DNA of 64,000 nucleotides from Marinobacter caseinilyticus (GTDB taxonomy: Bacteria > Pseudomonadota > Gammaproteobacteria > Pseudomonadales > Oleiphilaceae), in NCBI RefSeq assembly GCF_011074955.1, contig NZ_WUQJ01000018.1, positions 248,001 to 312,000 of the forward strand, given 5' to 3'. Both the position numbers and the translations under genes were made by a program. Of the stretch, positions 38,285 to 46,493 are shown one piece after another. The notes beneath the pieces were generated by a model. That model searched no databases and had not been told where the DNA came from. It saw only the letters and a program-made list of their open reading frames with translations. How positions within the stretch are numbered: position 1 is the first letter of the stretch; each line of letters begins with the position of its first letter.

Positions 38285-39292
38285 ATGAATCGTTGGTTAG
38301 TGCGAGGTTTTCTCCTCTGTTCCGTGGCCGGCCTTCCGGCCGTGGGGTTGGCACAGGATTCAAACGTTGATAAGGCACGGGAGGCACTTGCTCAGCAAGA
38401 GGATGACGAGGATTCATCGCGCCAGCTGGAAGAAGTCTTTCAGGCAGCCGAGAAAAACTACTCGCTGCAGAAAAAAGGCTCGCAATCACTCAATTATTCC
38501 TTTGATTACTCCTATACGGGTGATCAGCGAATAGATCTTCAGATCACCGGAGGGTCGGTGCGTCAATTCGATGTGGTGCCTTCGGCCACCCACAGCTTTA
38601 CCAATGCGTTCGCTTACGATTACGGTTTGCTGGACAACCTGACCATCGGCACCCGGGTGCCACTGGTGGTCAAATATGACACCCAGGACGAGCTCAACGT
38701 CTACGATCTTGGCGACGTGTCGATTACCGCACGGTGGCAACCCTGGTCTTATGTGCCGGGCACAATTTCAAGTACGTTGTTTGGCACCCTGACCACCAAA
38801 ACCGGTGTCAGCCCTTATGAAATTGATATTAACCGGCAACTGTCCACTGGCAGCGGGTATTACGCCGTGTCCGGCGGTGCGAGTTTTAACAAGGTGTTGG
38901 ACCCGGTGGTGCTGTTCGGCTCAACCAGTGTTGCCTACAACTTGCCGGTCGAGGACCTCAATCAAGTGCGGGGTGGCCGTGTTTTGCAGGAAGTTGAACC
39001 CGGTTTTGGACTTTCGGGCTCCGTTGGCTTTGCCTATTCGCTGTCGTACGACGTATCGCTGAGTGTGTCTGCGCAACTGAGTTATTCGGACGAAACGGTG
39101 CTGTCTTTCAACGATGGCAGTCAGGCTGTTGCCCAGGATCAGATGAGCGGTTTCCTGAGCATGTCGGTGGGTACTCGCGTCAGTGATACCACCATCGTGA
39201 ACACCAGCCTGGGCATCGGGTTGACCGAAGACGCACCGGATTTCTCTCTGGGTGTCTCCTTACCTATTAACATCTCTGGCCTGAAGGATTGA
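38285..39292 (+). CDS. Outer-membrane beta-barrel secretion protein, FapF-like
   Basis: 335 residues from ATG 38285 (AGGGAG five bases upstream); the frame opens earlier, at 38201, without a ribosome site. A signal peptide ends at about GLA-Q (23/24), then a short charged coiled-coil (about 25-63), then alternating amphipathic strands to the end, finishing in LGVSLPINISGLKD. That is the FapF layout: an N-terminal helical plug followed by a barrel that exports amyloid subunits. Stretches such as FDVVPSATHSFTNAFAYDYG and TKTGVSPYEIDINRQLSTGS agree with my memory of FapF-family proteins. No fapB/fapC-type subunit is present nearby. Confidence 0.8.
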   Translation: MNRWLVRGFLLCSVAGLPAVGLAQDSNVDKAREALAQQEDDEDSSRQLEEVFQAAEKNYSLQKKGSQSLNYSFDYSYTGDQRIDLQITGGSVRQFDVVPSATHSFTNAFAYDYGLLDNLTIGTRVPLVVKYDTQDELNVYDLGDVSITARWQPWSYVPGTISSTLFGTLTTKTGVSPYEIDINRQLSTGSGYYAVSGGASFNKVLDPVVLFGSTSVAYNLPVEDLNQVRGGRVLQEVEPGFGLSGSVGFAYSLSYDVSLSVSAQLSYSDETVLSFNDGSQAVAQDQMSGFLSMSVGTRVSDTTIVNTSLGIGLTEDAPDFSLGVSLPINISGLKD

Positions 39293-39330
39293 TGTGCGCC
39301 AATGACGGCATTTGGGAAGGGATGTTATTC

Positions 39331-40956
39331 ATGGGATTGTTAAACCACAAAATACGCATTGCAGGCGCCGTTGCGGCCTCCATCGCTTCCTGTGGTGTGC
39401 ACGGGCAGATGGCCCAGAATCTGATCAGTCACCCCAAAGCGTTGGCTCTGGGCAATGCGGTGACCGCCGATCCGCCCGGCATTATGGCGATTCACTACAA
39501 CCCGGCAGGCCTGACCAAGCTTGACGGTCGTCAGTTGGAAGTGAACCTGACCAGTGCGTATCTGGACATCGACGCCGATTTCTATGCCCCGGAAGGCTAT
39601 AACATTTTTGGTATTGACGGGCTGGAGATTGATCCACGGACAGGGCGGCAGCGCGATCCGGTCGCCAACACCCACAGTCACACCAATACGCTGGCACTTT
39701 ATGTCCCCGGTGTGGGGATTCAGCGGTTGCCCCCGGGGCCTGGTCTGGCGCCCTCTGCGGGGATCAGTATCAATCCGCCGGGGTCAAAACTGACCTTTGG
39801 GAATGCATTTTATCTGCCCTTTGTTGCCGGCTTCGTGCGAGACAGCGATGACCCTGGCCGTTATCAGCCCAAGGCAGCGGCTTTGCAGCGCGCCACCTAC
39901 TTGTCACCCACCATTGGCTACAAAATTAATGATGAATGGGCGGTTGGTGCCGGCATCCACTTATCGCACATGGCGATAGCGGCCGATCAGTTCATGCGGG
40001 CCCCGAATCTGTTGCTGGGGGTAGCCGAAGTACTGCAGGATGCGTTCAATTGCTCGTCCGGTGACGAGCCACTGGCGCCCTGGATTGCCTTGTGTGGGGG
40101 CAATGTCGGGCCCTGGGACGACATTGGCGCGCTGAGTCTGGATGTTCAGGAGAGCATTTCGCCGACCTATGCCCTCGGTGTCCTTTGGGAGCCCACGGAC
40201 TGGTTCACCTGGGGAGCCAGCTATACGTCCGAAGCGGATATGAACTTGAAGGGCAAATTCTCCATTGAGTACACGGATGACTGGTCTGGTTTCTGGCAGA
40301 GCGTCAACAGTTCCATCCTCGGTGCCATTGGCTCCGCGATTCTGAGCTTGCCCTCCGGCGCACCGAGGGAGGCCGGCAATGTCTCGATGGATTTAACTTA
40401 CCCACAACATTTCCAGACCGGCATCAGTGTGGATGTTCATCCCAAGCTGACGCTGAACGCCGACGTTGGCTGGACTGACTACAGCCAATGGGATGCGTTT
40501 AATCTCGAATTTGATCGAACCCTGGAATTTCTAAATGCCGCTCGCATTTTGTCACCGGAAAACGCAACACCCACGACCCTGAAATTGCCGCTGGGTTTCG
40601 AAGATGTCTGGAACTGGGGCTTTGGCGCTGAATTTCATGCCACGTCTCGTCTTGATCTGCGCGCGGGTGTTGAAATCCGGGATTCGGTCATTCCCGATGA
40701 TCAGCGTCAGGTCATGGCACCTTTTGGCGACGCTAAACTTTACAGCGTTGGCATGGGATACCGTTGGGACAAGAAAACAGAAATTGACATGAACCTCAGC
40801 TACCTGCATTCGGTTGAATACATTCCCGCCAATACCAGTTGCAACTTAAACTGCGATAACATTTCTAACATTATCTACAACCCTTACGCGGCGTTGAACG
40901 TTAAAACATCGCTGCGGGTTGTGATGGCGGGTTTGAGTTTTCGTACTAAATTTTGA
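39331..40956 (+). CDS. OmpP1/FadL-family outer-membrane protein
   Basis: 541 residues from ATG 39331, which begins a normal signal peptide (MGLLNHKIRIAGAVAASIAS, cleavage near VHG-Q); in-frame ATGs at 39292 and 39322 are alternatives. The mature N-terminus (SHPKALALGNAVTADPPGIM followed by HYNPAGLTKL) is the FadL hallmark NPA region, and the C-terminus ends in a strand with a terminal Phe as outer-membrane barrels do. FadL proteins import hydrophobic compounds, but in Fil-type clusters a family member sits in this same position, so a role in fibre export or assembly is possible. Near-overlap with the preceding gene implies co-transcription. Confidence 0.85.
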   Translation: MGLLNHKIRIAGAVAASIASCGVHGQMAQNLISHPKALALGNAVTADPPGIMAIHYNPAGLTKLDGRQLEVNLTSAYLDIDADFYAPEGYNIFGIDGLEIDPRTGRQRDPVANTHSHTNTLALYVPGVGIQRLPPGPGLAPSAGISINPPGSKLTFGNAFYLPFVAGFVRDSDDPGRYQPKAAALQRATYLSPTIGYKINDEWAVGAGIHLSHMAIAADQFMRAPNLLLGVAEVLQDAFNCSSGDEPLAPWIALCGGNVGPWDDIGALSLDVQESISPTYALGVLWEPTDWFTWGASYTSEADMNLKGKFSIEYTDDWSGFWQSVNSSILGAIGSAILSLPSGAPREAGNVSMDLTYPQHFQTGISVDVHPKLTLNADVGWTDYSQWDAFNLEFDRTLEFLNAARILSPENATPTTLKLPLGFEDVWNWGFGAEFHATSRLDLRAGVEIRDSVIPDDQRQVMAPFGDAKLYSVGMGYRWDKKTEIDMNLSYLHSVEYIPANTSCNLNCDNISNIIYNPYAALNVKTSLRVVMAGLSFRTKF

Positions 40957-41012
40957 TGCGTTCTCACGGTTGTTGTTAGAGAGGCGCATGACCACGGGAG
41001 GCGATCGTATTC

Positions 41013-42095
41013 ATGGGGGCAGGATTGAGTGTTCGTCTGATGTTGCTGGGTTGGCTGGTGTTGTTAATGCTGGGTTGCCAAACGACAGAGAGTAAGAATG
41101 CGCCGGGCAAAGAAGGCTATTTTACCTGGGTTGACGAGAGCGGTCAGGTTCGAAGCAGCCCAATCCGACGCGATGAGGGTTCGCTGGAAGATCTGGAAGC
41201 AACCGCTCAGCGCGCCCAGAACACAACCGGTAATGAATTTAGGGCGCCGGCTGAAGAAACGTCCTCCAAAGCGCTGAATACTACTCCTGCAGTGGCGCAA
41301 CCCGAGACGGAGTACACTCTCGAAAATTATCCGGACGGTGACGAACTTGCGAAGTCCGGGTTTCTCAGGCCCGGCGATCCAGTGCCGTATTTCACCTGGC
41401 GCGACACCGATGGCAATTTCAGGGTCAGCTATTATCGACCGGATACCCGATCAGAGGTTGAAAAAGGTCTCATCCGTCAACCCGTTGAATTGACGCCCGC
41501 GCAGGTTTTCGGCCCACAGTTGACCTCCGAGCAGGCATCGTCGGCCCCGTCGTCCCGAACCGAAGCCTTTGACGTGTTGGGCATAGAGGCCCTGGGGGTA
41601 TCTTTCTTCGAGCAATGGCAAAACCATTGCTGTGAACAGCTGCTATTGGGTGACGTCAAAGAGTGGTCGTCGACGCGAGAGTTTGAGCTGGAGGTGGATG
41701 AAAACGATGAGACCCATGGGTTTTCGACCGGAATCAGCCCCTACCGTCTGGTTCGCTTACCCGATGCCGAAGGGTCGCCCAGTATGGTTGTGCGAGTCCG
41801 GTCTTTTGATACGGATGGGCTGTTTATTCCATCCATTGCCTTTCTGGATCATCGTTTAGGAACGGTTAGGGTGGTGACCGATCTCGCCGCAGTTTATCGG
41901 CCTGAGAGCTGGCATCGGGTGGGCTACATCGAGGCCTTCGTTCCTGCGTTTCCAAACCAGGGTGAGTACTGGATGCTAGTATTTACCCGCGATGACGATG
42001 TGGCCACTCAAACGGTTATCGAGACCAGGCGCGGGCCGAGAGCGATCCCACACCAGCGCAAGGGCCTGCTCAGTCTCACCGAAATGCAACCGTGA
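41013..42095 (+). CDS. MalM/FilE-like lipoprotein
   Basis: 360 residues. Lipobox LMLGC with acylated Cys22, so a lipoprotein, probably in the outer membrane. Two short related modules, YFTWVDESGQVRSSPI (36-51) and YFTWRDTDGNFRVSYYRP (126-143), resemble the W-x-D-x-x-G-x-x-R motif of DUF4124-like proteins. A C-terminal beta-rich domain (about 185-345, with LGVSFFEQWQNHCCEQLL) resembles MalM. Acinetobacter FilE has the same general layout. Last gene of the four-gene cluster; GGGAGG lies 11 bases before the ATG. Confidence 0.72.
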   Translation: MGAGLSVRLMLLGWLVLLMLGCQTTESKNAPGKEGYFTWVDESGQVRSSPIRRDEGSLEDLEATAQRAQNTTGNEFRAPAEETSSKALNTTPAVAQPETEYTLENYPDGDELAKSGFLRPGDPVPYFTWRDTDGNFRVSYYRPDTRSEVEKGLIRQPVELTPAQVFGPQLTSEQASSAPSSRTEAFDVLGIEALGVSFFEQWQNHCCEQLLLGDVKEWSSTREFELEVDENDETHGFSTGISPYRLVRLPDAEGSPSMVVRVRSFDTDGLFIPSIAFLDHRLGTVRVVTDLAAVYRPESWHRVGYIEAFVPAFPNQGEYWMLVFTRDDDVATQTVIETRRGPRAIPHQRKGLLSLTEMQP

Positions 42096-42143
42096 TCAAC
42101 CTCGGCGTTACCCCACCAGTTGAAGCCCCGGCCAGTTAAGGCG

Positions 42144-43178
42144 CTAGTCTTCGGGTTGGCTCAAATCCAGCCATTGGTGCGATAGCCAGAAATAGCGATC
42201 GTTGCCTGCCGGATAGGTGCAGTTGTAGCGAAAACGGCGGCTATCGAAGGGTTGCGCTGCCTGTACGACAACCCGTTGATCTTGGCGACGACTATCGTCG
42301 ATTTTCCCCTGTCCTGAGGCGAAACAGGTCAGGCGATCAGGTGTCAGCGTGTCGGGGAGGTCCAGCGTCAGCGCCGGGGGATTCTCTTGCATGACACCAC
42401 TGGGTAAGGTGCCGGGGTCGACCGGTAAGGCCTTGCTGAGCAGTTTGTTCTTCAATGCGTCAAGTTGACCGAACTTTGTGGCCATGGGGAAGCGTGGCAG
42501 CCTCGTGGGGCTGGATGAGGCGCCGATGGGGCCGGACTGTTGCCCGAAACCCAGCCACTGGCGGTCGGCAACGGCGTTTTCCAGTTTGTCGTCAAATTCA
42601 CCGTAGGGGTAGGCGAGCATGGGCTCAATTGTCTTCAACTTCTTGATCAGGGTGGCTTGTGCATGGTCCAGACTGGCTGCGATCCTTGATTGCCATGCTT
42701 CGTTGGATTCACCCTGTTTTTGCGCCAGGTGGCCGTGATCTTCGCTATGGTTGGCGATTGATACCCCTTGTTTGGCGGCCAGCTCCTGGAGTTGCGGCCA
42801 GGTCATGTAATCCCTGCGACCCACGGCTCCGGTATTAACGAATACGGTAAAGGGGTAGTTTTTCTCCAGCAGTATGGGCGCGGCTTCGTGCCAAACCGAG
42901 TCATAGGCATCGTCAAAGGTTATGGCTACTTGTTCTCGGTCAGCCAGGTTGCCAGCCAGCGCCTGTTGGGTGCCTGTGTAAAGCGGCACGACGGTGAGGT
43001 TGAGTTGCTCAATCATCTCAAGTTGGGCTTTAAAGAGGGCAGGCCGGGTGCTTGTCGAGGCCGGAGTCTGGTCGCTGATGTGGTGATACTGCAGTACGGC
43101 CAAGTCGGCATGGGCGGGCGCTGCGGTTGCCAGCAGGGTGACAAGGCAAATGCGGAGACTCAGGGCAGGGATTCCCAT
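42144..43178 (-). CDS. Polysaccharide deacetylase family protein (exported)
   Basis: 344 residues with a signal peptide (cleavage near AHA-D, 24/25). NodB-domain motifs: TFDDAYDS with catalytic and metal Asp at 89-90, metal histidines 144 and 148 in HSEDHGH, and AYPYGEF. The fold is that of PgaB/IcaB-type N-deacetylases. A C-terminal domain of about 100 residues after the catalytic part is not recognised. The substrate, perhaps an exopolysaccharide or peptidoglycan, is not predictable. Eight bases downstream of the DnaJ-related gene, so co-transcribed. Confidence 0.87.
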   Translation of the reverse strand: MGIPALSLRICLVTLLATAAPAHADLAVLQYHHISDQTPASTSTRPALFKAQLEMIEQLNLTVVPLYTGTQQALAGNLADREQVAITFDDAYDSVWHEAAPILLEKNYPFTVFVNTGAVGRRDYMTWPQLQELAAKQGVSIANHSEDHGHLAQKQGESNEAWQSRIAASLDHAQATLIKKLKTIEPMLAYPYGEFDDKLENAVADRQWLGFGQQSGPIGASSSPTRLPRFPMATKFGQLDALKNKLLSKALPVDPGTLPSGVMQENPPALTLDLPDTLTPDRLTCFASGQGKIDDSRRQDQRVVVQAAQPFDSRRFRYNCTYPAGNDRYFWLSHQWLDLSQPED

Positions 43179-43186
43179 AGCGGATC

Positions 43187-43858
43187 CTAGGGTTGGTTTT
43201 GGTTGAAATAGCGGCGCAGGGTGCCAAACGCTTCGTTCAGTTCCTGGACCTTGGCGGTGTCTCCACCGCGGTCTGGATGCAGCAGCATGACCGAGCGCCT
43301 GAAACGGTATTTGATCTCGTCAAAACTGTCTGGGAGTTGGCTGAAACCCAGGATCGAAGCAGCCTCGGCGGCCTCCTCGCTGGCGGGATAATGAAAGGAC
43401 CGTCCCGACCAGAAATCATCCATCATTTTACCTATGGACGCTTCGGAAAGTTGGTATTGGCTCAGGTCGAGGTAGAAGGCGCGCAATTTGTCCGTGGGCT
43501 CGGGCCACCCCCGGCCAGAAACGGTCTGATCGCGGCCAAGCCGAATCGTCAGTGGGGAGATGTTGAGTTTTTCTCCCTGGCCCGACACTTCATCTCGCAG
43601 CCGATATAGCACATGGAAAACAAGAAAGTGAACCGGGTAGAGCCGTTCTGGCTGGCTGAAATCGACCTTGCCCAGCAGGTGCCAGGGTTTGCTTTGTAAC
43701 GCCCGGATCAGCGCCAGCTCCGACAAACCCTCGGGCGTTGCCCTCAGTATTGATTCCACTGCGATCATCAGGTGCTGGACCTGTTCGTACAGCGCCGCCC
43801 TGGCAATCAGGCGGCCAGTATCGTCATCCTTGTCGGTTACGATGCGCAGTGATGTCAT
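43187..43858 (-). CDS. DnaJ-related co-chaperone
   Basis: 223 residues. The first 150 match the DnaJ-related N-terminal domain found in marine gammaproteobacteria (LYPVHFLVFHVLYRLRD). The C-terminus is a J domain with the HPD tripeptide at 194-196 (LLHPDRGGD), which stimulates DnaK ATPase. The J domain is at the end and there is no G/F-rich or zinc region, so it is a class C J protein. Upstream partner of the polysaccharide deacetylase gene. Confidence 0.87.
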   Translation of the reverse strand: MTSLRIVTDKDDDTGRLIARAALYEQVQHLMIAVESILRATPEGLSELALIRALQSKPWHLLGKVDFSQPERLYPVHFLVFHVLYRLRDEVSGQGEKLNISPLTIRLGRDQTVSGRGWPEPTDKLRAFYLDLSQYQLSEASIGKMMDDFWSGRSFHYPASEEAAEAASILGFSQLPDSFDEIKYRFRRSVMLLHPDRGGDTAKVQELNEAFGTLRRYFNQNQP

Positions 43859-43885
43859 ATCGCCATGGTATGCCAGCGGCTTCGA

Positions 43886-44530
43886 TTACGAAAGTGTCTG
43901 CAATCGTTGCAGTCCCCCTAAAAACAGCGCCGCCGCGAAATCAGCGGCACGGTGGGGCTCGCGCTCTGCGGTCTCGGGCTGAAGGTGGGCGCGACGCGCA
44001 AGCCGTAAACTCATCTCATAGGCCACACCGAAAAATGCCGCGCAGAGATATTCCTGATCAATCGGTGGCAAAATGCCGCGTTCAACGGCGTCTCTTACAT
44101 CCTCTTCAAGCGACAGCATCGCCAGGCCCAGGATGTCGGATCCAAATAATTCGCGGATGGCCTGGTCATTTCGGTACGCCAATTCATACACCAGGGGATC
44201 TGCGGCCGTGGCTTGAAAAAGTGCAAGGTAGGTTGAACGGATAAAATCCTGTCCGGAGCGCGCGGAGTTACGAAGTTCGCTGATGTTGTGATTTAGCTGA
44301 TTGAGAAAGTCAGTCAACAGGGCGGCAAAAATATCGCGTTTGCTCGAAAAATAATTATAAAACGTACCCGCGGCGAGCCCGGTACGACGCACGATATCGC
44401 GTATGGTGGTCTTCTCATATCCCAGTTCGCGAAAACATTCCCGGGCTGCCAGCAGAATGGCGTTGCGGTTATTGATTCGATTTCGTTCGCGTTTTCCCTG
44501 GCGACCGGCTTCAGCGTGAGGCATGTCCAT
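43886..44530 (-). CDS. TetR-family transcriptional regulator
   Basis: 214 residues from ATG 44530 (AAGGA six bases upstream); the frame's earlier codon is a TTG. The N-terminal DNA-binding domain (about 18-66) is typical: AILLAARECFRELGYEKTTI then the recognition helix TGLAAGTFYNYFSSK. The C-terminal ligand-binding domain is not informative. Divergent from ttcA over about 90 bases. Target unknown. Confidence 0.9.
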   Translation of the reverse strand: MDMPHAEAGRQGKRERNRINNRNAILLAARECFRELGYEKTTIRDIVRRTGLAAGTFYNYFSSKRDIFAALLTDFLNQLNHNISELRNSARSGQDFIRSTYLALFQATAADPLVYELAYRNDQAIRELFGSDILGLAMLSLEEDVRDAVERGILPPIDQEYLCAAFFGVAYEMSLRLARRAHLQPETAEREPHRAADFAAALFLGGLQRLQTLS

Positions 44531-44620
44531 ATGCAATCCTTTTTCCTATGGGTGTGACGAGGCCGGTCCCAGTCCCGTATAATTGCCGGCCTACTGATTG
44601 TTTGACTGTGTGTTCCTATT

Positions 44621-45523
44621 ATGCCGGATTCTATGACTGCACCCCGTTCTGAAACGACCGCCACCGGCGATGACCTGAAGGCCACGTTGGCGCAGAACAA
44701 ACTGCAAAAGCGGTTACGTCGCGAGGTGGGCCAGGCCATCGCAGATTTTTCGATGATCGAAGCCGGCGACAAAGTGATGTGTTGCCTCAGCGGCGGCAAG
44801 GACTCCTACGCCATGCTGGATATCCTGTTGCGACTGCAAAAAAGCGCGCCAGTGGATTTTGAGCTGATTGCCGTAAACCTGGACCAGAAACAGCCGGGCT
44901 ACCCGGAGGACGTACTGCCAACGTATTTGTCGGGGCTTGATGTCGAGTATCACATCATCGAAAAAGACACGTACAGCATTGTTAAAGAAAAAGTGCCGGA
45001 AGGGAAGACCACTTGTGGTCTTTGTTCACGTCTACGTCGCGGAATTCTTTACAATTTTGCTGAACAGCACGGCGTGACTAAAATCGCACTGGGACACCAT
45101 CGGGATGATCTGCTGGAGACTCTGTTCCTGAATATGTTTTACGGGGGTAAGCTTAAAACAATGCCGCCGAAACTCCACAGTGATGACGGTCGAAATGTGG
45201 TTATCCGGCCCATGGCCTACTGCCGCGAAAAAGACCTCGCGCGGTATGCCGCCATGCGGGAGTTTCCTATCATTCCCTGTAATTTGTGTGGATCACAGGA
45301 CAATCTGCAGCGCCAGGTCGTCAAGGACATGCTGCAAACCTGGGACAAGCAGCACCCCGGCCGGTTGGAAACGATGTTCCAGGCCATACGCAACGTGGAA
45401 CCCTCGCACCTGGCGGACTCGTCACTCTATGATTTTTCGGCCAATGCATTGGTTTCACGCAACAGTAACCCCGCGCAGGACGAGCACACGGATTACAGCC
45501 GTCTGGATGTGTTGAACCTTTAG
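44621..45523 (+). CDS. ttcA: tRNA 2-thiocytidine(32) synthetase TtcA
   Basis: Thiolates cytidine 32 of certain tRNAs, using ATP and an iron-sulfur cluster. 300 residues. PP-loop SGGKDS at 57-62 activates the base; cysteine pairs Cys132/Cys135 (TCGLCSR) and Cys220/Cys223 (PCNLCGS) bind the cluster. Stop codon overlaps the stop of the convergent SafE-like gene by four bases, so there is no terminator between them. Confidence 0.96.
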   Translation: MPDSMTAPRSETTATGDDLKATLAQNKLQKRLRREVGQAIADFSMIEAGDKVMCCLSGGKDSYAMLDILLRLQKSAPVDFELIAVNLDQKQPGYPEDVLPTYLSGLDVEYHIIEKDTYSIVKEKVPEGKTTCGLCSRLRRGILYNFAEQHGVTKIALGHHRDDLLETLFLNMFYGGKLKTMPPKLHSDDGRNVVIRPMAYCREKDLARYAAMREFPIIPCNLCGSQDNLQRQVVKDMLQTWDKQHPGRLETMFQAIRNVEPSHLADSSLYDFSANALVSRNSNPAQDEHTDYSRLDVLNL

Positions 45524-46206
45524 CTGAGGATCGCCGTCAGAGGCAAGGTCCACAAGCCGAAAAGAATCAGCAGAAAACCGGCCACCTGACGAAAGTGGCA
45601 ATGACGTTTCAATCGCGAAATCCAGGTTGCGGCAAAGCCGGTGGCCAGCATCGAGGGCAGTGTGCCCAAGCCGAAGCACAGCATGGTGGCGGCCGCCGAC
45701 CCAATCGTCGGCTGCAAAGCGGCCCAGCCAAGTGTACTGTACACCAGCCCACAGGGTAACCAGCCCCACAAAGCCCCCAGGACCAGTGCCTGCCGCGTGT
45801 TGTTTACCGGCAGCAGGTGTTGGGTCAATGGCGAAAGTCGGGCCCATACCGGTGCCCCGAGCCGTTCAATATAACGGATCCCTTGCCACCATTGCCCCAT
45901 CGACAGTCCCATGACAATGATCAGCATGCCCGCAACGGTGCGTAAAATGGGGCCCAGTTGTGCCCACTCGCTGGCCGCTTGGGTACTGATCACCGCGATT
46001 AGTGTGGCAATCAGCACGTAGCTACCGATACGACCACTGTTAAACGCCAGCAACATAACGGCCTGTCTCAATCGAAAGCCTGGCCCAACCGGCAGCGACA
46101 TCGACAACGACGCGCTGATTCCGCCACACATACCCAGGCAATGCGTACTGCCCAGCAAACCGATCAGGAAGGCACTCGAATAACTAAGGTATAACCCCGG
46201 CTCCAT
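45520..46206 (-). CDS. SafE/CcdA-like membrane protein of the cbb3 maturation cluster
   Basis: 228 residues, six predicted membrane spans. The N-terminus carries [11 protein letters not shown], a Cys/His motif typical of the TauE/SafE-like proteins that sit beside ccoS in many proteobacteria. The general annotation is sulfite exporter, but the context (last gene after ccoG-H-I-S) and the metal-type motif suggest a role in cytochrome oxidase copper or redox maturation; this is inference. Start ATG overlaps the ccoS stop. Confidence 0.78.
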   Translation of the reverse strand: MEPGLYLSYSSAFLIGLLGSTHCLGMCGGISASLSMSLPVGPGFRLRQAVMLLAFNSGRIGSYVLIATLIAVISTQAASEWAQLGPILRTVAGMLIIVMGLSMGQWWQGIRYIERLGAPVWARLSPLTQHLLPVNNTRQALVLGALWGWLPCGLVYSTLGWAALQPTIGSAAATMLCFGLGTLPSMLATGFAATWISRLKRHCHFRQVAGFLLILFGLWTLPLTAILS

Positions 46207-46454
46207 CAGTGTTTGGGTTCCTGGGTATCGGTAGGCTGATGCGCGGAATTCCGGCTGGCGTCAGCGCTGTCGTCGGCCACGGGTGGCTGCCGGGATTCTT
46301 CAGGAATCATGTTTTTGTCGTCGTCGTAGAGAATCTGATGTGCGGGCCCTTCCAGATCATCGTATTGGCCATTTTTGACCGCCCAGGAGAACACCAGAAC
46401 GCCCAGCGCGACAAGTATCAAGGTGATGGGCACCAGTATGAGTACGACCTCCAT
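46206..46454 (-). CDS. ccoS: cbb3 oxidase maturation protein CcoS
   Basis: 82 residues: one membrane span (about 3-26) followed by GQYDDLEGPAHQILYDDD, the signature of CcoS/FixS, and a polar tail. Needed in known systems for cofactor insertion into CcoN. Located 39 bases after ccoI and overlapping the SafE-like gene, in the canonical ccoGHIS order. Confidence 0.95.
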   Translation of the reverse strand: MEVVLILVPITLILVALGVLVFSWAVKNGQYDDLEGPAHQILYDDDKNMIPEESRQPPVADDSADASRNSAHQPTDTQEPKH

Positions 46455-46493
46455 AACGCTCCTCGGATCAGTTCAGGTTCGATTATTACGGTA

